This document shows positions 18,686 to 26,267 of a stretch of 64,000 nt of DNA, in pieces. Source of the DNA: Kitasatospora viridis (GTDB lineage Bacteria; Actinomycetota; Actinomycetes; Streptomycetales; Streptomycetaceae). Position 1 is the stretch's first letter. Each line of letters opens with the position of its first letter. A model generated the notes under the pieces. That model was given only the letters and a program-made list of their open reading frames with translations, searched no databases and was not told the origin of the DNA. The position numbers were made by a program, and so were the translations under genes. The stretch lies in the NCBI RefSeq assembly GCF_007829815.1, contig NZ_VIWT01000001.1, positions 3,123,501 through 3,187,500 of the forward strand. The letters run 5' to 3'.

Positions 18686-20248
18686 TCAGTCGAACCGGGC
18701 GGCGAGCAGCACCAGGTCGTCGGTGACCGGCCCGGAGGCGGGCAGGCAGCATTCCAGCAGGTGGGCGCAGAGCCGGTCGGGGTCGTGCCGCAGGTCGCGC
18801 GGCGCGTCGGCGGCGGCCTTGCGCAGCCGGGCCTGGCCGGCGTGCAGGGTCGGGCCGCAGCGCCGGGCCAGGCCCTCGGTGTAGAGCAGCAGCAGGTCGC
18901 CGCGCTCGGCGCTCAGCTCCACCCCGGGCGCCTCCCAGCAGCTGAGCATGCCGAGCGGGGCGGAGAGCGAGGTCTCGACGAAGTTGGCGCCGTACCGGGT
19001 GACCAGCACCGGCGGGCAGTGGCCGGCCCCGGCCAGGGTGATCCGCCGCTCGGCCGGGTCCACGCAGGCGTAGACGGCGGTGGCGGTGCGGGCCGGCTCG
19101 GTGGTCTTCAGCAGCAGCTCCAGGTCGCCGAGCACGGCCACCGGGTCCTCGCCCTCCAGCACCGCGTAGGCCCGCAGCGCGGCCCGCAGCCGGCCCATCG
19201 CGGTGGCCGCGCCGGGGGCCGAGCCGGGGCCGGCGCCAGGTCCGTCGCCGGCCACCGAGCCGACGGTGAGGCCGACCGAGCCGTCCGGCAGGGTGATCGC
19301 GTCGTACCAGTCGGCGCCGCTGGACTGGTCCAGGCCGGCCGGCACCCAGCGGGCGGCCAGCCGCAGCCCGGGCAGGTGCGGCAGGTGGTCGGGGAGCAGG
19401 CCGCGGCGCAGCGCCTCGGCGGCCCGCAGCGCGCGCTCGGCGGCCAGCCGCCCGGCCAGCAGTGGGGCGGCGAAGGCGGCGTAGCGGCGGGCCAGTTGCC
19501 GGCGCTCAAGGCTCGGCCGGCCCGGTTCGGCGAAGAACCAGGCGGCGGCGGCCAGCGGCCCGTCCTCCTCGGTGGCCAGCGGCAGCGCGTAGCTGGCGCC
19601 CAGGCCCAGGTCGGCGGCGACGGCGCGGAACCGGGGGGCCAGGTCGGGCCCGTCGACCAGGTCGGGCAGCAGCAGCTGCTCGAGCCGGCCGACCGGGTCG
19701 AGCAGGCCGGCGAACGGGCCCTGCTCGACCGGTACGGTCTCCAGCGCGCCGATCGCGCAGTGGTCCAGCGCCAGGCCGATCATCGGTCCGTGACCGGTGC
19801 GATCCGGCCAGTCGGCGCCCACCGGGCCGCCGAGCGCGCCCTGGCCGCACTCCTCGGAGGCCGGCCGGGCCAGCGTGACCAGCAGCGCGTGCCGGGCGCC
19901 GAGCAGTTCGGCGCCGGAGTCGAGCAGCACCCGCAGGGTGGCGGACAGCCCGCGGGCCCGGGCCAGCCGTTCGGTGTGACGCTGCAACAGGTCGAGTGCG
20001 GCGAGCGGCTCCAGGGGCTGGAGCGCTTCGGCGGCCGGGGCGGGGGCGGTCGGCCGGGCGGGGGTGGCGGGCGCCGGGGTGCCGGGTCCGGCCGCGCGGT
20101 GCGGCAGGTCGAGCAGCCTGGTCAGCCGCCCGACCGCGGTTGACGGACCGTCAACCTGGCCACCGGTCGGGCCGTTGCCGCGCTCGCCGCCGCCGTCACC
20201 CAGCTCGGGGGTGGTACCGCGTGCACCGGACGGACGCTTGTCACTCAT
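18686..20248 (-). CDS. GAF-domain PP2C/SpoIIE-type phosphatase regulator
   Basis: A 520-residue cytoplasmic protein. After a low-complexity N terminus, a GAF-like sensor domain spans about residues 75-245. A PPM/SpoIIE phosphatase domain follows at about 280-515 (SSGADWYDAITLPDGSVGLTVG, LAGAGHCPPVL, and DDLVLLAARF at the end). Such proteins normally dephosphorylate anti-anti-sigma factors and thereby release stress sigma factors. One oddity: the usual metal-binding GDVxGHG motif reads GSVAGDG, so the key Asp is Ser and the His is Asp. Activity may be lost or altered, although the first DWYDA Asp is retained. The ATG has GGGAG 7 bases ahead. It stands alone; two SigB/SigF-family sigma genes lie 37 kb away in the window. 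Confidence 0.85.
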   Translation of the reverse strand: MSDKRPSGARGTTPELGDGGGERGNGPTGGQVDGPSTAVGRLTRLLDLPHRAAGPGTPAPATPARPTAPAPAAEALQPLEPLAALDLLQRHTERLARARGLSATLRVLLDSGAELLGARHALLVTLARPASEECGQGALGGPVGADWPDRTGHGPMIGLALDHCAIGALETVPVEQGPFAGLLDPVGRLEQLLLPDLVDGPDLAPRFRAVAADLGLGASYALPLATEEDGPLAAAAWFFAEPGRPSLERRQLARRYAAFAAPLLAGRLAAERALRAAEALRRGLLPDHLPHLPGLRLAARWVPAGLDQSSGADWYDAITLPDGSVGLTVGSVAGDGPGAGPGSAPGAATAMGRLRAALRAYAVLEGEDPVAVLGDLELLLKTTEPARTATAVYACVDPAERRITLAGAGHCPPVLVTRYGANFVETSLSAPLGMLSCWEAPGVELSAERGDLLLLYTEGLARRCGPTLHAGQARLRKAAADAPRDLRHDPDRLCAHLLECCLPASGPVTDDLVLLAARFD

Positions 20249-20732
20249 GGCGCGACTCCCAGCGCGGTGGTCCGGACCGCCGGGGCCCCGATGGCCCAAG
20301 CCCGGCCAAACCACTCCTTAGTGCCCCGTTTCTACACAGGTCGGTCGGCGCGTGTCCAGGATCGGGAGCGCGCCGGATGGCTGGTTCTGCGCCGGGAGTG
20401 GACCGCCCCGGGAGCGGGCACAAGCTGGGCAGAAGGCTGCCGGACCCTGCCCGGAGCGTAGGGATCCCCCCTGCCGGCAACCCCGCTGACCAGAAGTCAC
20501 TCACTCGTACGGTGGAACCCGGGGGCGCCGAACGGCGTCCATCCGGTCGCATGAGGGATTCTCGATCCACGGCCCCGGCCGAACGCGTTCGAACCCCCGG
20601 CGTGGCCCGGCGGGGCCGTCGCGGACGGCGGCCGGCCACCTCGCGGCTCCCCGGCCGCTCCTCAGGTCGTGATCCACCCGCTCGCCCTTGGTCCACACCG
20701 GTCATGGATCTCATGGAGAGGAACGAGTGCCC
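20249..20732. other. 484-bp intergenic region between divergent genes
   Basis: It holds the divergent promoters of the phosphatase-type gene and the prim-pol gene. I see a 12-bp palindrome CGAACGCGTTCG at 20580-20591, which is similar to but two bases shorter than a LexA box, and a CACTCACTCGTACGG stretch near 20500. No reading frame here has an SD and family features. Confidence 0.5.
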
Positions 20733-21446
20733 ATGCGTGAGTCGCGGGAATCGTCCGGCAGGCGTCGGTGGAGCCGACACGCCCTGCTGCAAGCAGCACT
20801 GACGTGCAGTCAGGAGTGGAACTGGCCGGTGGTGCCGGGTGCTTCGCTGGTCCGGCGGAGCGGGGAGGGCGGCCCGCCCGCGGCGCACTGCTCCTGCGCC
20901 GACCCGAACTGCCCGGTGCCGGCCGCGCACCCGCACGACCAGTCGCTGCTGGCGGCCACCACTGATCCCCGGATGGTGCGTTGGTGGTGGGAGCGGCACT
21001 GCCCGCAGGCGCCGCTGCTGGTGGCCACCGGCACGGCGGTGGCGGCGGTCAGCCTGCCGGTCGCGGCGGGCGCCCGGCTGCTCGACTACCTGGACGCGCT
21101 GCGGATCGTGCCGGGCCCGGTGCTGGCCACACCGAGCCGCTGCGTGCTGCTGGTCGCGCCTTACGGCTACCCGGAGTTGGGCGAGCTGCTGGCGGCCCAG
21201 GAGGCGACGCTGTGCCCGGGCGGGGCGCCGGGGCGGGTGCCGAGCAGCGTGCGCTACCACGGGCCCGGCGGGTTCCTGGTGCTGCCGCCGTCCCGGGTGG
21301 GGCTGGGCGGGGCGCCGGTGCGCTGGCTGCGCCGGCCGGTTCCGGCGGCGGGCGGGGGCGTACGGCTGCCGGTGGTGGCGCAGTTGCTGGAGGCGCTGGT
21401 CGCGGCGGGTTCGGCGGTGCCGGACGGCAGCCGGCTGGCCTTCTGA
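20733..21446 (+). CDS. Small bifunctional primase/polymerase (prim-pol) domain protein
   Basis: A 237-residue protein of the small prim-pol N-terminal domain family common in Streptomyces. Visible family blocks are EWNWPVVPGASL, CSCADPNCPVPAAHPHD with Cys/His that probably bind zinc, MVRWWWERHCPQAPLLVATG and VRYHGPGGFLVLPPS. The classic prim-pol is an archaeo-eukaryotic primase-like domain. This short form lacks a helicase partner, and its cellular role is not established. The ATG at 20733 is chosen on homologue-like start MRESR; GTG 20727 has better SD spacing (GAGAGG, 5 bases) and would add two residues. It is preceded by a long regulatory gap, and no phage genes surround it, so it is a resident chromosomal gene and not a phage remnant. 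Confidence 0.8.
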   Translation: MRESRESSGRRRWSRHALLQAALTCSQEWNWPVVPGASLVRRSGEGGPPAAHCSCADPNCPVPAAHPHDQSLLAATTDPRMVRWWWERHCPQAPLLVATGTAVAAVSLPVAAGARLLDYLDALRIVPGPVLATPSRCVLLVAPYGYPELGELLAAQEATLCPGGAPGRVPSSVRYHGPGGFLVLPPSRVGLGGAPVRWLRRPVPAAGGGVRLPVVAQLLEALVAAGSAVPDGSRLAF

Positions 21447-21495
21447 CCGGGGCGCCCGCACCGGGTCGGCCCAACTGCGCGGCGCCAATGGAAAA

Positions 21496-21533
21496 TCCGG
21501 CCGCTGGCGACGGGGGATGCACCAGCGACCGGA
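21496..21533 (+). terminator. Imperfect hairpin after the prim-pol gene
   Basis: A 12-bp stem with one C.A mismatch (21496-21507 with 21522-21533) and 14-base loop, 50 bases past the stop. It is probably a terminator; the region to 21673 otherwise holds no gene. Confidence 0.5.
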
Positions 21534-21673
21534 CTGTTTAGACAGTAACAAGGATTGGCCGCTACGCCAAAGTCCCTGGCGGAACCGATTCCGATATTTC
21601 CGGGTCGGGCCGCTTCGATGTGACCGGTTTCACGTTGAGGCGATCAAAAACGATCACACTCCGCCAGGTCCGG

Positions 21674-22651
21674 TCAGTTGAGCGTGACCTGACGGCTCAC
21701 CAGGTTCGCCCGGGCCCGGCGCTCCTCCGCACTCAGGGGCGCGTCGGCGGCGAGTGCGCCCGTCAGCTTCTCGGCGAAGGCGGCGGCCGGCTTCTCGCAC
21801 TCGGCGGCGGTCATCGCCACCGGCAGGTCCCAGACCGGCACGGTCAGACCGTGCGCCCGGAACGAGCCGACCAGCTTGGTGCCCTCACCGAGCGAGGTCT
21901 CGCCGGCCACCGAGAGCCGGGCCAGCGCGTCCAGCAGCTGCTCCTCCGGCACCGTCATCACCCAGCGCAGGTGGTTCTTGTCCGGCGTGCCGCACCAGTA
22001 GGCGCTGTCCACGCCGGCCAGCTTCTCGGTCGGGATCGCTGAGGCGTTGGCCCGCTCCAGCGAGGCGGCCACCTCGCCGGTGGCCGAGTCGGCGTCCTCC
22101 AGCCAGAACTCGAAGCCGGTGTGCACGGCCGGCGCGAACGGCGCCGAGAGGTCCAGCAGGTCCTGCAGCCGGGGGCCCTCGGCGGGGGCCCGGCGGGTCG
22201 GCACCGGGTTTCCCGGCTCGGTGGTCAGGGCCGCCACCAGCGCGTCGGCCAGGTCCCGGCTCAGGTCGCCGGAGGAGGACTGGGTCTGCAGGCCGAGCAG
22301 CACCGAGCCGTCCGGGCGGCGCAGCGCCGGCCAGGCCAGCGGCAGCACGGTGGCCAGGGTGACCGACGGGACGTCACCTTCGGCGCCCGCGGCCGTCGCG
22401 GCGTTCAGCACCAGCGGCACGGTGGCGGCCGGCACCAGCTCGCGCAGCGCCACCCAGTCGGCCTCGCCGGGCAGCCCCTCGAACGGACGGTGCACCAGTT
22501 CCTGCACGGCGTGCGCGGCCTCGCGGCCGTGGCAGGCCTTGTAGCGGCGGCCGGAGCCGCACGGGCAGGCCTCGCGGGCACCGACCACGGGCACGGTGCC
22601 GGTGGCGCTCGCGGTGGACGGGGCGGACTTCTTGGCGGCCTTCTTGGCCAT
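21674..22651 (-). CDS. DUF5926 family protein with N-terminal SEC-C zinc motif
   Basis: A 325-residue cytoplasmic protein. A Lys/Ala-rich start (MAKKAAKKSAP) leads into a SEC-C motif (CPCGSGRRYKACHG, residues about 30-43), the zinc-binding module also found at the end of SecA. The rest (about 60-325) is the DUF5926 domain, highly conserved in actinobacteria, with blocks FEGLPGEADWVALRELVPA and HTGFEFWLEDA. The function is unknown. The SEC-C motif suggests contact with protein-export or ribosome-associated partners, which is an inference. It lies 93 bp downstream of the ATPase gene on the same strand and could be co-transcribed. Confidence 0.88.
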   Translation of the reverse strand: MAKKAAKKSAPSTASATGTVPVVGAREACPCGSGRRYKACHGREAAHAVQELVHRPFEGLPGEADWVALRELVPAATVPLVLNAATAAGAEGDVPSVTLATVLPLAWPALRRPDGSVLLGLQTQSSSGDLSRDLADALVAALTTEPGNPVPTRRAPAEGPRLQDLLDLSAPFAPAVHTGFEFWLEDADSATGEVAASLERANASAIPTEKLAGVDSAYWCGTPDKNHLRWVMTVPEEQLLDALARLSVAGETSLGEGTKLVGSFRAHGLTVPVWDLPVAMTAAECEKPAAAFAEKLTGALAADAPLSAEERRARANLVSRQVTLN

Positions 22652-22744
22652 GGCGCTGTTCTCCCGGTGGTGGCGGTTGTGTCTCCGGGGCAGCCTACTG
22701 AGACCCGACGGCGATGTGGCGGCGCCCGGGGCGGGCCGAGCGGT

Positions 22745-23323
22745 TCAGGCCGAGCGGGCCTGCCGGGTCGCGCCCTCCCGGTCGCGCACCGCCCGGTCGT
22801 GCGCGGGCAGCGCCGCCCAGACCGTCACCTCGCCGGGGGCGTCGCGCACGCCCCAGTCGGTGGCCAGCTCGCCGACGATGCTCAGGCCGCGTCCGCCGCG
22901 GGCGGTGAGCGAGGGCCGGGCCGGCAACGGCCGGGTGGCCGCGCCGCCGTCGGTGACCTCCAGGGTCAGCACGCCGTCGGTGTGCATCTGCCAGCGCACC
23001 AGGATCCCGCCGAGATCCTCCGTGGCCGAATCCCCCGGTTCCGCACCCACCGTCAAATCCCGGCCATTCACCGGAAATTCTTCGACCGCCGCGTTTCGCG
23101 CGTCCGCCAGATCCAGCAATGGCGCGAGCGGACGGGCATAGCGACATGAATTGCTGAGCAGTTCGGAAAGGATCAGAACCGCGTCGTCGATGACCGCGGC
23201 GGGTACCGCGCGGTCGCCCAGATCACGCCGCAGCCTTCGCCGCGCCGCACCGACGCTGGCCGGACCGTGCGGCACCGCCATGGTCGATGAAGTCGGCACT
23301 TCGCGCGCCACCATCAACGCCAC
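22745..23323 (-). CDS. ATP-binding anti-sigma-factor-like protein (GHKL/HATPase_c_2)
   Basis: A 192-residue protein of the RsbW/SpoIIAB-like kinase group that is expanded in Streptomyces. N box: LSELLSNSCRYA (about 50-61). G1: VTDGGAATRPLP. G2: GGRGLSIVGELATDWGV. These form a GHKL ATP site. A 30-residue insert between N box and G1 (VEEFPVNGRDLTVGAEPG) is longer than usual. Members bind sigma or anti-anti-sigma proteins and may phosphorylate the latter; the partner is not adjacent. The GTG start at 23323 is fixed by GGAGGTCC with 7-base spacing; an internal ATG three codons later has none. GC falls in the 23000-23160 part of this gene compared with its ends. Confidence 0.85.
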   Translation of the reverse strand: MALMVAREVPTSSTMAVPHGPASVGAARRRLRRDLGDRAVPAAVIDDAVLILSELLSNSCRYARPLAPLLDLADARNAAVEEFPVNGRDLTVGAEPGDSATEDLGGILVRWQMHTDGVLTLEVTDGGAATRPLPARPSLTARGGRGLSIVGELATDWGVRDAPGEVTVWAALPAHDRAVRDREGATRQARSA

Positions 23324-23549
23324 CCCCGGACCTCCTTCAGCGTTTGCCGAGGGATGGATGCCCCGGCGGAATCCGCCGGAAACGGGGGCGGATGCTTAAG
23401 GTGCGTCAATTGTGAAGTCATCGGCGCAGGACATCTGGACCGCGACCCAGTGTACGCAAGAGGTGATTATCCGCTTACGCTGCGTCAGGTTTAGCGGGCG
23501 CCGCGCGGTGGATTCCGCGCGGTGCAATCCGGATGCGCCGGGCGTGCGC

Positions 23550-24380
23550 TCAGCGCCCGAGCTGGTCCAGCACGGCGCGCGGGCGGTTGGTGATGATCGC
23601 CGAGACGCCGAGCTCCAGGCACAGCTCCACATCGGCCGGCTCGTCCACGGTCCACACGTGCACCTGGTGCCCGGCCGCGCGCAGCGCCCGCACCAGTCCC
23701 GGCCGGCGGCGCACCAGGTCGATGCCCGGGCCGGCCACCACCGCGCCGGCCGGCAGCCCCGCACCCGGCCACATCCGCAGCACCGCCGGGTGCTCGAACA
23801 GGAACACCCGGGGGAAGGCCGGCGCCGCCTTGCGCACCCGGCCCAGCGCCACCCCGGAGAAGCTCATGATCCTGGCGTGCGGCCGCTCCGGGTCGCCCTG
23901 GCCCGGCCCGGTCGCGCCCTCGACGCCGAACCGCTTGAGCATCGCCAGCAGCTCGGCCTCCACCCGGCCGCGGAAGCGCACCGGGTGCTTGGTCTCGATC
24001 GCCAGGTCCACCCGGCGCCCGGCGTCCGCCACCAGCCCCAGCAACTGCTCCAGGGTGAGCACCGGCTGCGGCTCCGGCTGCTCCGGGTGCTTCCAGGAGC
24101 CGAAGTCGTAGGCCTCCAGCTGCTCCAGGGTGAGCGTGGAGACCACCCGGCGGCCGCCGTCCGAGACCCGGGCGATGGTCCGGTCGTGCACGCAGACCAG
24201 CTGCCCGTCGGAGGTCACCCGGACATCGCACTCCAGCGCGTCCGCGCCCTCCGCCAGGGCCCGCTGATAGGCCGCCAGGGTGTGCTCGGGCAGCGCGGCG
24301 GAGGAACCGCGGTGCGCCACCACCTGCACCTGGTCGGCGGTGCGGGAGCGGTCGGCGGCGGAGCGGGAGGCACTGGTCAC
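23550..24380 (-). CDS. Glycerophosphodiester phosphodiesterase (GDPD) family protein
   Basis: A 276-residue TIM-barrel enzyme that cleaves glycerophosphodiesters to glycerol-3-phosphate and an alcohol. Catalytic motifs are HRG (AHRGSSAALPEHT, about residue 23), the metal pair EcD in ECDVRVTSDGQLVCVHD, the second His in VHD, and ETKHP. There is no signal peptide, so it is cytoplasmic. A UgpQ-like role is possible, working with the UgpB-like importer at 7-10 kb, though the genes are not linked. The GTG at 24380 is the only start before AHRG that gives a normal length; the SD is weak. It follows the NCS1 permease gene on the same strand, separated by 132 bp that hold a 23-bp tandem repeat. Confidence 0.9.
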   Translation of the reverse strand: MTSASRSAADRSRTADQVQVVAHRGSSAALPEHTLAAYQRALAEGADALECDVRVTSDGQLVCVHDRTIARVSDGGRRVVSTLTLEQLEAYDFGSWKHPEQPEPQPVLTLEQLLGLVADAGRRVDLAIETKHPVRFRGRVEAELLAMLKRFGVEGATGPGQGDPERPHARIMSFSGVALGRVRKAAPAFPRVFLFEHPAVLRMWPGAGLPAGAVVAGPGIDLVRRRPGLVRALRAAGHQVHVWTVDEPADVELCLELGVSAIITNRPRAVLDQLGR

Positions 24381-24445
24381 GCCCCCACCCTAGGGGGAAC
24401 AGGTGACCGGTGGACGACCTGCTCCCCAACCCTGCGTGCCTGGTC

Positions 24446-24514
24446 AGGCCTTCGGCGGTGTTCTTCCTAGGCCTTCGGCGGTGTGCTTCCTAGGCCTTCG
24501 GCAGTGTTCTTCCT
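24446..24514. repeat. Three tandem 23-bp repeats at the permease 3' end
   Basis: Direct copies at 24446-24468, 24469-24491 and 24492-24514 share a core AGGCCTTCGGCGGTGTTCTT-like sequence with one or two changes. A fourth partial copy (24515-24529) lies inside the last codons of the permease gene. The copies carry repeated versions of that gene's stop-codon region. Confidence 0.85.
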
Positions 24515-25877
24515 AAGCCTTCGGCAGGGCCTTCGTGAGCGCCAGCGTGGCCAACCCCGCGACCAGGAAGGAGAAGAGCGAGGCCGAGGTCCACTCCTGC
24601 GGCGTGAAGTGCACCAGCGACTGCAGCCCGGTCCAGATCGAGCTCCAGCCCTTGATGTCCGTCGGGGAGAGGAACTGGTAGGTGGCGAAGCCCAGCGCCC
24701 ACGGCAGCAGCATCAGCGGCCGGCCCGGCGCGTGGCCGTCCAGCGCCCAGTCGCGCCGCCGCCCGCCGCCGAGGAAGAAGTCCACCGCCAGCACCGCGAG
24801 CAGCGGCACGAAGACCGAGCCGATCAGGTAGAGGAAGTTCGAGTACCAGTCGGCCAGCGCGTTGATCTGGGTGGCCACCACGGTGACCAGCACGCCGATC
24901 CCGCCGGTCAGCCACCGCCGGTCCACCCGGGGGAAGAGGTTGTGCAGCGACATCGCGGTCGAGTAGACGTTGGCGAACGACTGGTCCGCCTCGCGCAGCA
25001 CCAGCACCAGCAGGAAGGCCCAGCCGGCCGCGACCCCGGTGAACGAGGTCAGCAGGTTCTGCACGTCGCCCCGGGACTGCAGCAGCGCGATCAGGCCGAG
25101 CCCGTAGCACCAGACCTGGGCGATCGTGTAGCCGCCGAAGGTGCCCCAGAACGAGGACCGGACGGTGCGCGAGTGCCGGGTGTAGTCGGCGGCCAGCGGC
25201 ACGAAGGAGACCGAGACCGCGATGATCGCGTCGGTGGCGGAGAGGAAGCCGTGCCAGTTGCCCCGGCCCGGGTTCGGGATGTGGTGCCGGCCGAGCTGCA
25301 CGGTGAGGTAGACCATCGTGACGGCCACCGCGATCGCCACGTACTTGCGCAGCGCCGCGATCGAGCCGAGCGGCCAGATCGTCAGCACCGTGGTCAGCAC
25401 GCCGGCCCCCAGCGCGAAGGCCCAGTGCCAGCCCTGGGTGCCGACCACGGTCTGCGCACCGGTGGAGATCACCAGCAGCTCGTAGATGCCCCAGCCGACG
25501 CACTGCAGCACGTTCAGCACGGTCGGCAGGTAGGAGAGCCGGGTGCCGAACAGCCCGCGCAGCACGGCCATCGCGGGCGCGCCGGTGCGGGCGCCGATCA
25601 GTGCGGCCACCGCGAGCATCGCGGTGCCGATCACGGTGCCCAGCACGATCGCGGTGGCCGACGCGGCGATCGACAGCGGCTGGTCGGAGGCGTTCAGCAC
25701 GGTGGTCGCGCTGGTGAAGCCGATCAGGCTGATCCCGAGGTTGGCCCAGAGCGCGAACTGGTCGCGCAGGCCCAGCGTGCGGGGCGGTGCGGTGTCCAGC
25801 ACCAGCGGCGCCTCGGCGCGGCCGGGGGGTTCCAGCACCGCCGACGCGGTGGCAGGAGAGGGCGAAGCAGCCGTCAT
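24513..25877 (-). CDS. cytX: NCS1-family permease under TPP control (probable hydroxymethylpyrimidine transporter CytX)
   Basis: A 454-residue nucleobase:cation symporter-1 protein with about twelve membrane segments. The family N-terminal pattern is visible (LGLRDQFALWANLGISL at about residue 35). It belongs to the cytosine/purine group. The TPP riboswitch directly upstream strongly suggests that its substrate is the thiamine precursor hydroxymethylpyrimidine, not cytosine. That is the role assigned to CytX. The ATG is preceded by GGGAG 8 bases ahead, and this SD is the 3' end of the riboswitch itself. A signal peptide is absent. The stop TAG lies inside a 23-bp tandem repeat array, so the C terminus (LTKALPKA) may vary between strains. 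Confidence 0.85.
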   Translation of the reverse strand: MTAASPSPATASAVLEPPGRAEAPLVLDTAPPRTLGLRDQFALWANLGISLIGFTSATTVLNASDQPLSIAASATAIVLGTVIGTAMLAVAALIGARTGAPAMAVLRGLFGTRLSYLPTVLNVLQCVGWGIYELLVISTGAQTVVGTQGWHWAFALGAGVLTTVLTIWPLGSIAALRKYVAIAVAVTMVYLTVQLGRHHIPNPGRGNWHGFLSATDAIIAVSVSFVPLAADYTRHSRTVRSSFWGTFGGYTIAQVWCYGLGLIALLQSRGDVQNLLTSFTGVAAGWAFLLVLVLREADQSFANVYSTAMSLHNLFPRVDRRWLTGGIGVLVTVVATQINALADWYSNFLYLIGSVFVPLLAVLAVDFFLGGGRRRDWALDGHAPGRPLMLLPWALGFATYQFLSPTDIKGWSSIWTGLQSLVHFTPQEWTSASLFSFLVAGLATLALTKALPKA

Positions 25878-25883
25878 GGCGGT

Positions 25884-26010
25884 ACTCCCTACGCCGGCAT
25901 TACCCGGACAGGTTCCGGCGGTCAGCGCTCCCTCGCCGCACCGGCGTCACAGCCATGGCGTACGGTCGACCAGCGCACTCTCAGCCTGGTGGGTCCAAGC
26001 TCCCGCGTGT
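25884..26010 (-). promoter_or_regulatory. TPP riboswitch (THI element) controlling the permease
   Basis: On the minus strand the conserved thiamine-pyrophosphate aptamer cores are present. GGGAGC and GCTGAGAG come first (the latter 25977-25985). They are followed after a long P3 arm by GAACCTG, GGTAATGCC and CGTAGGGAGT (25884-25914). The aptamer ends 6 bases before the ATG, and its final GGGAG is the only SD. Binding of TPP would therefore block translation directly. The P3 arm is about 60 bases, longer than the textbook form. Confidence 0.9.
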
Positions 26011-26267
26011 GTCAGATTTGGCAGCGCAAGGGTAGCCCGGCACAAGGATTACGCCAAGGTGGGGCAAAGCGCCGTCCGGATCGCGGGACAGCACGTTCGG
26101 TCGAGGCCGATCGAGTGGCGACCGGGGGGCGCGGGGGGAGTTGCTGATCAGGTGTCGTCTGGTCCGCCTAAGGATTCTTACCAGTTCTTCAGGAGGCCCC
26201 TTACGACAACCAGATCAGGCATGGGAAAAACTATGGGCCAAGGTCCTGTCAGCGATGGAGGTCGTCC

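Noticed and set aside
20580-20591. CGAACGCGTTCG palindrome as LexA box
   Set aside because: The spacing between the CGAAC and GTTCG halves is two bases, whereas the actinobacterial box has four.
20733-21446. Phage-derived primase
   Set aside because: No phage structural, integrase or helicase genes are near; the family is a standard Streptomyces chromosomal gene.
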